From Saccoglossus kowalevskii (Eukaryota > Hemichordata > Enteropneusta > Harrimaniidae), in NCBI RefSeq assembly GCF_000003605.2, contig NW_003109100.1, positions 269,093 to 287,700 of the forward strand: DNA of 18,608 bases, in the 5' to 3' direction. Of this stretch, positions 17,774 to 18,608 are shown piece by piece (within the stretch, counting starts at the first letter, position 1; the number at the start of each line of letters is the position of its first letter). The notes below the pieces were generated by a model. The model did not search any database and was not told where the DNA came from. It saw nothing but the letters and a program-made list of their open reading frames with translations. The translations under genes and the position numbers were made by a program.

Positions 17774-17831
17774 TATATTTATAGACAGTGGGGGTATATA
17801 TAGGGGAGTTGTTCAGCACTGAGTTCAGATC
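17774..17831 (+). promoter_or_regulatory. TATA boxes and possible transcription start
   Basis: TATATTTATAGA (17774) and TATATATAGGGG (17795) precede TCAGCACT (about 17813) and TCAGATC (about 17825). The second is about 30 bp from TATATATA, the usual TATA-to-initiator distance. Function is inferred. Confidence 0.5.
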
Positions 17832-18185
17832 GGAGATCTCGTTGAATTGTATTGGAGTTTAAGTATCTAGTTATTGGAGTAGTTGAGTTTTACCGCGTTA
17901 TTGTACTTGATGTTTGCAGAGTATAATAATACCAGTACCAGTTGAAACCTCATCTGTTGGCTCCGTGTTCGTATTTTATCATCGCCGCCAGGGAAGTCTT
18001 TCTGTTACTGTTGTCATTTTGGTATTTGAACCATCACACCTGTACTATACCAATTACGGTAATATTACGTTGCGTGTGACAGTTATTCTATGATGCTGTT
18101 TATGTTGGAACATCAGAAGAACTATAGTTCAATTGGTATCTTGTTTAAAGAAACCACTGAGATAAATTACTCACATACCGTTTTT

Positions 18186-18217
18186 GACTCCCATGTGCGA
18201 AGCACAAAATGGGAGTC
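18186..18217. repeat. 13-bp-stem hairpin at the head of the right-edge element
   Basis: GACTCCCATGTGC pairs with GCACA and TGGGAGTC around a GAA loop, with an AAA bulge on the 3' side. Confidence 0.85.
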
Positions 18218-18227
18218 TTTGCAGTTA

Positions 18228-18266
18228 GTGTGTCTGTATGTGTGTGTGTATGTGTGTATGTGTGTA

Positions 18267-18298
<32 letters not shown>

Positions 18299-18299
18299 T
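18228..18299. repeat. (TG)n microsatellite with TATG interruptions
   Basis: About 72 bp of alternating TG broken by TATG steps. Minus-strand reading gives a His/Thr low-complexity ORF that is not a gene. Confidence 0.95.
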
Positions 18300-18302
18300 C
18301 CG

Positions 18303-18608
18303 ACTGTTCCACTGCTATCTCAAGAACCATACATCGGTTTTTGATGAAACTTGGTGCATAGATGCTCTGGGCCAATGCGCAGATTTGATTAGGTTTTGGT
18401 AAAAATCCATGCTCGTTAATTACCTAATTTGCATGATAATTAGCTAATTTTTAGCTGTTCTATGACTGTTCCACTGATATCTAAAGAACCACTCATTGGA
18501 TTTTGATGAACTTGGTACATAGATGCTCTGAACATATGCGAAGATTTGATTAATTTTGGTAAAATCTGTGCATATTAATTACCTAATTTGCATGATATTA
18601 TCTATTTT
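18303..18608. repeat. Tandem repeat of 162-bp period, at least two copies, cut by window end
   Basis: ACTGTTCCACTGCTATCTCA at 18303 and ACTGTTCCACTGATATCTAA at 18465 start two similar units. Both share CATAGATGCTCTG, AGATTTGATTA, TTTTGGTAAAA and TTAATTACCTAATTTGCATG in order. With the hairpin and (TG)n tract upstream this looks like one composite element. Confidence 0.85.

Larger units (their letters stand above)
17604..18081 (+). mobile_element. Probable solo LTR of a retrotransposon (478 bp)
   Basis: Begins TGTCACTGAG and ends GCGTGTGACA, giving TG...CA ends and the terminal inverted repeat TGTCAC/GTGACA. Inside are upstream enhancer-like repeats, TATA boxes and then a GAGTTCAGATCGGAGATCTC leader-like stretch, in the order expected for U3-R-U5. 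No internal coding region, primer binding site or second LTR is visible, and the 4-5 bases outside each end do not match, so the target duplication is lost or the boundaries are wrong. An ordinary stress-responsive promoter is the alternative. Confidence 0.5.

Noticed and set aside
17604-18344. A heat-shock protein gene behind the HSE/TATA promoter
   Set aside because: No downstream frame matches an HSP70 or small heat-shock protein start. The 84-codon ORF at 18090 runs into the (TG)n repeat.

Overview
This window is metazoan nuclear DNA. It is AT-rich and low in gene density, and its one clear gene is split into short exons by GT-AG introns full of small transposon-derived repeats. The species cannot be named from the sequence. 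The intron density, TIR/MITE families, minisatellites and an apparent solo LTR suit a marine invertebrate (deuterostome or lophotrochozoan); this is inference only.

The gene, on the + strand, is an M1 (gluzincin) aminopeptidase of the aminopeptidase N / glutamyl aminopeptidase type. I reconstruct twelve consecutive exons (433-587, 1387-1500, 4803-4940, 6184-6318, 7866-8050, 8397-8482, 8842-9179, 10151-10227, 11062-11172, 12319-12621, 12841-12913, 13215-13361). All intron phases agree, and the exons join into one open frame of 619 codons plus a partial first codon. They carry the exopeptidase motif (here RGMEN instead of GAMEN), the HELVH-X18-E zinc site, the transition-state tyrosine and the whole ERAP1-like C-terminal domain to the stop codon. 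By comparison with the family, about 340 N-terminal residues (cytosolic tail, membrane anchor, N-terminal beta domain) and the promoter lie upstream of the window.

Intron content: several MITE-like families share TACTGT...ACAGTA ends and a recurring TTTTCRCTG box. There are two copies of a GGCCAGAC-ended element with TTA flanks, a TTAA-flanked GC-rich foldback element, a ~400-bp GAGGTAC-ended element, a 50-bp minisatellite (about 15 copies), and two inverted-repeat pairs that flank exons. The most striking is a ~180-bp inverted repeat enclosing the 77-nt exon at 10151-10227.

Downstream of the gene (13362-18608) I find no confident protein-coding gene. The region holds a 67-bp minisatellite (ten copies) ending in a run of 49 T, more MITE copies, an 88-bp two-copy duplication, and a probable solo LTR (17604-18081) with three heat-shock-element-like sites and TATA boxes. 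The right edge holds a hairpin + (TG)n + 162-bp tandem-repeat element resembling non-autonomous Helentron/pearl-type elements, which runs out of the window.
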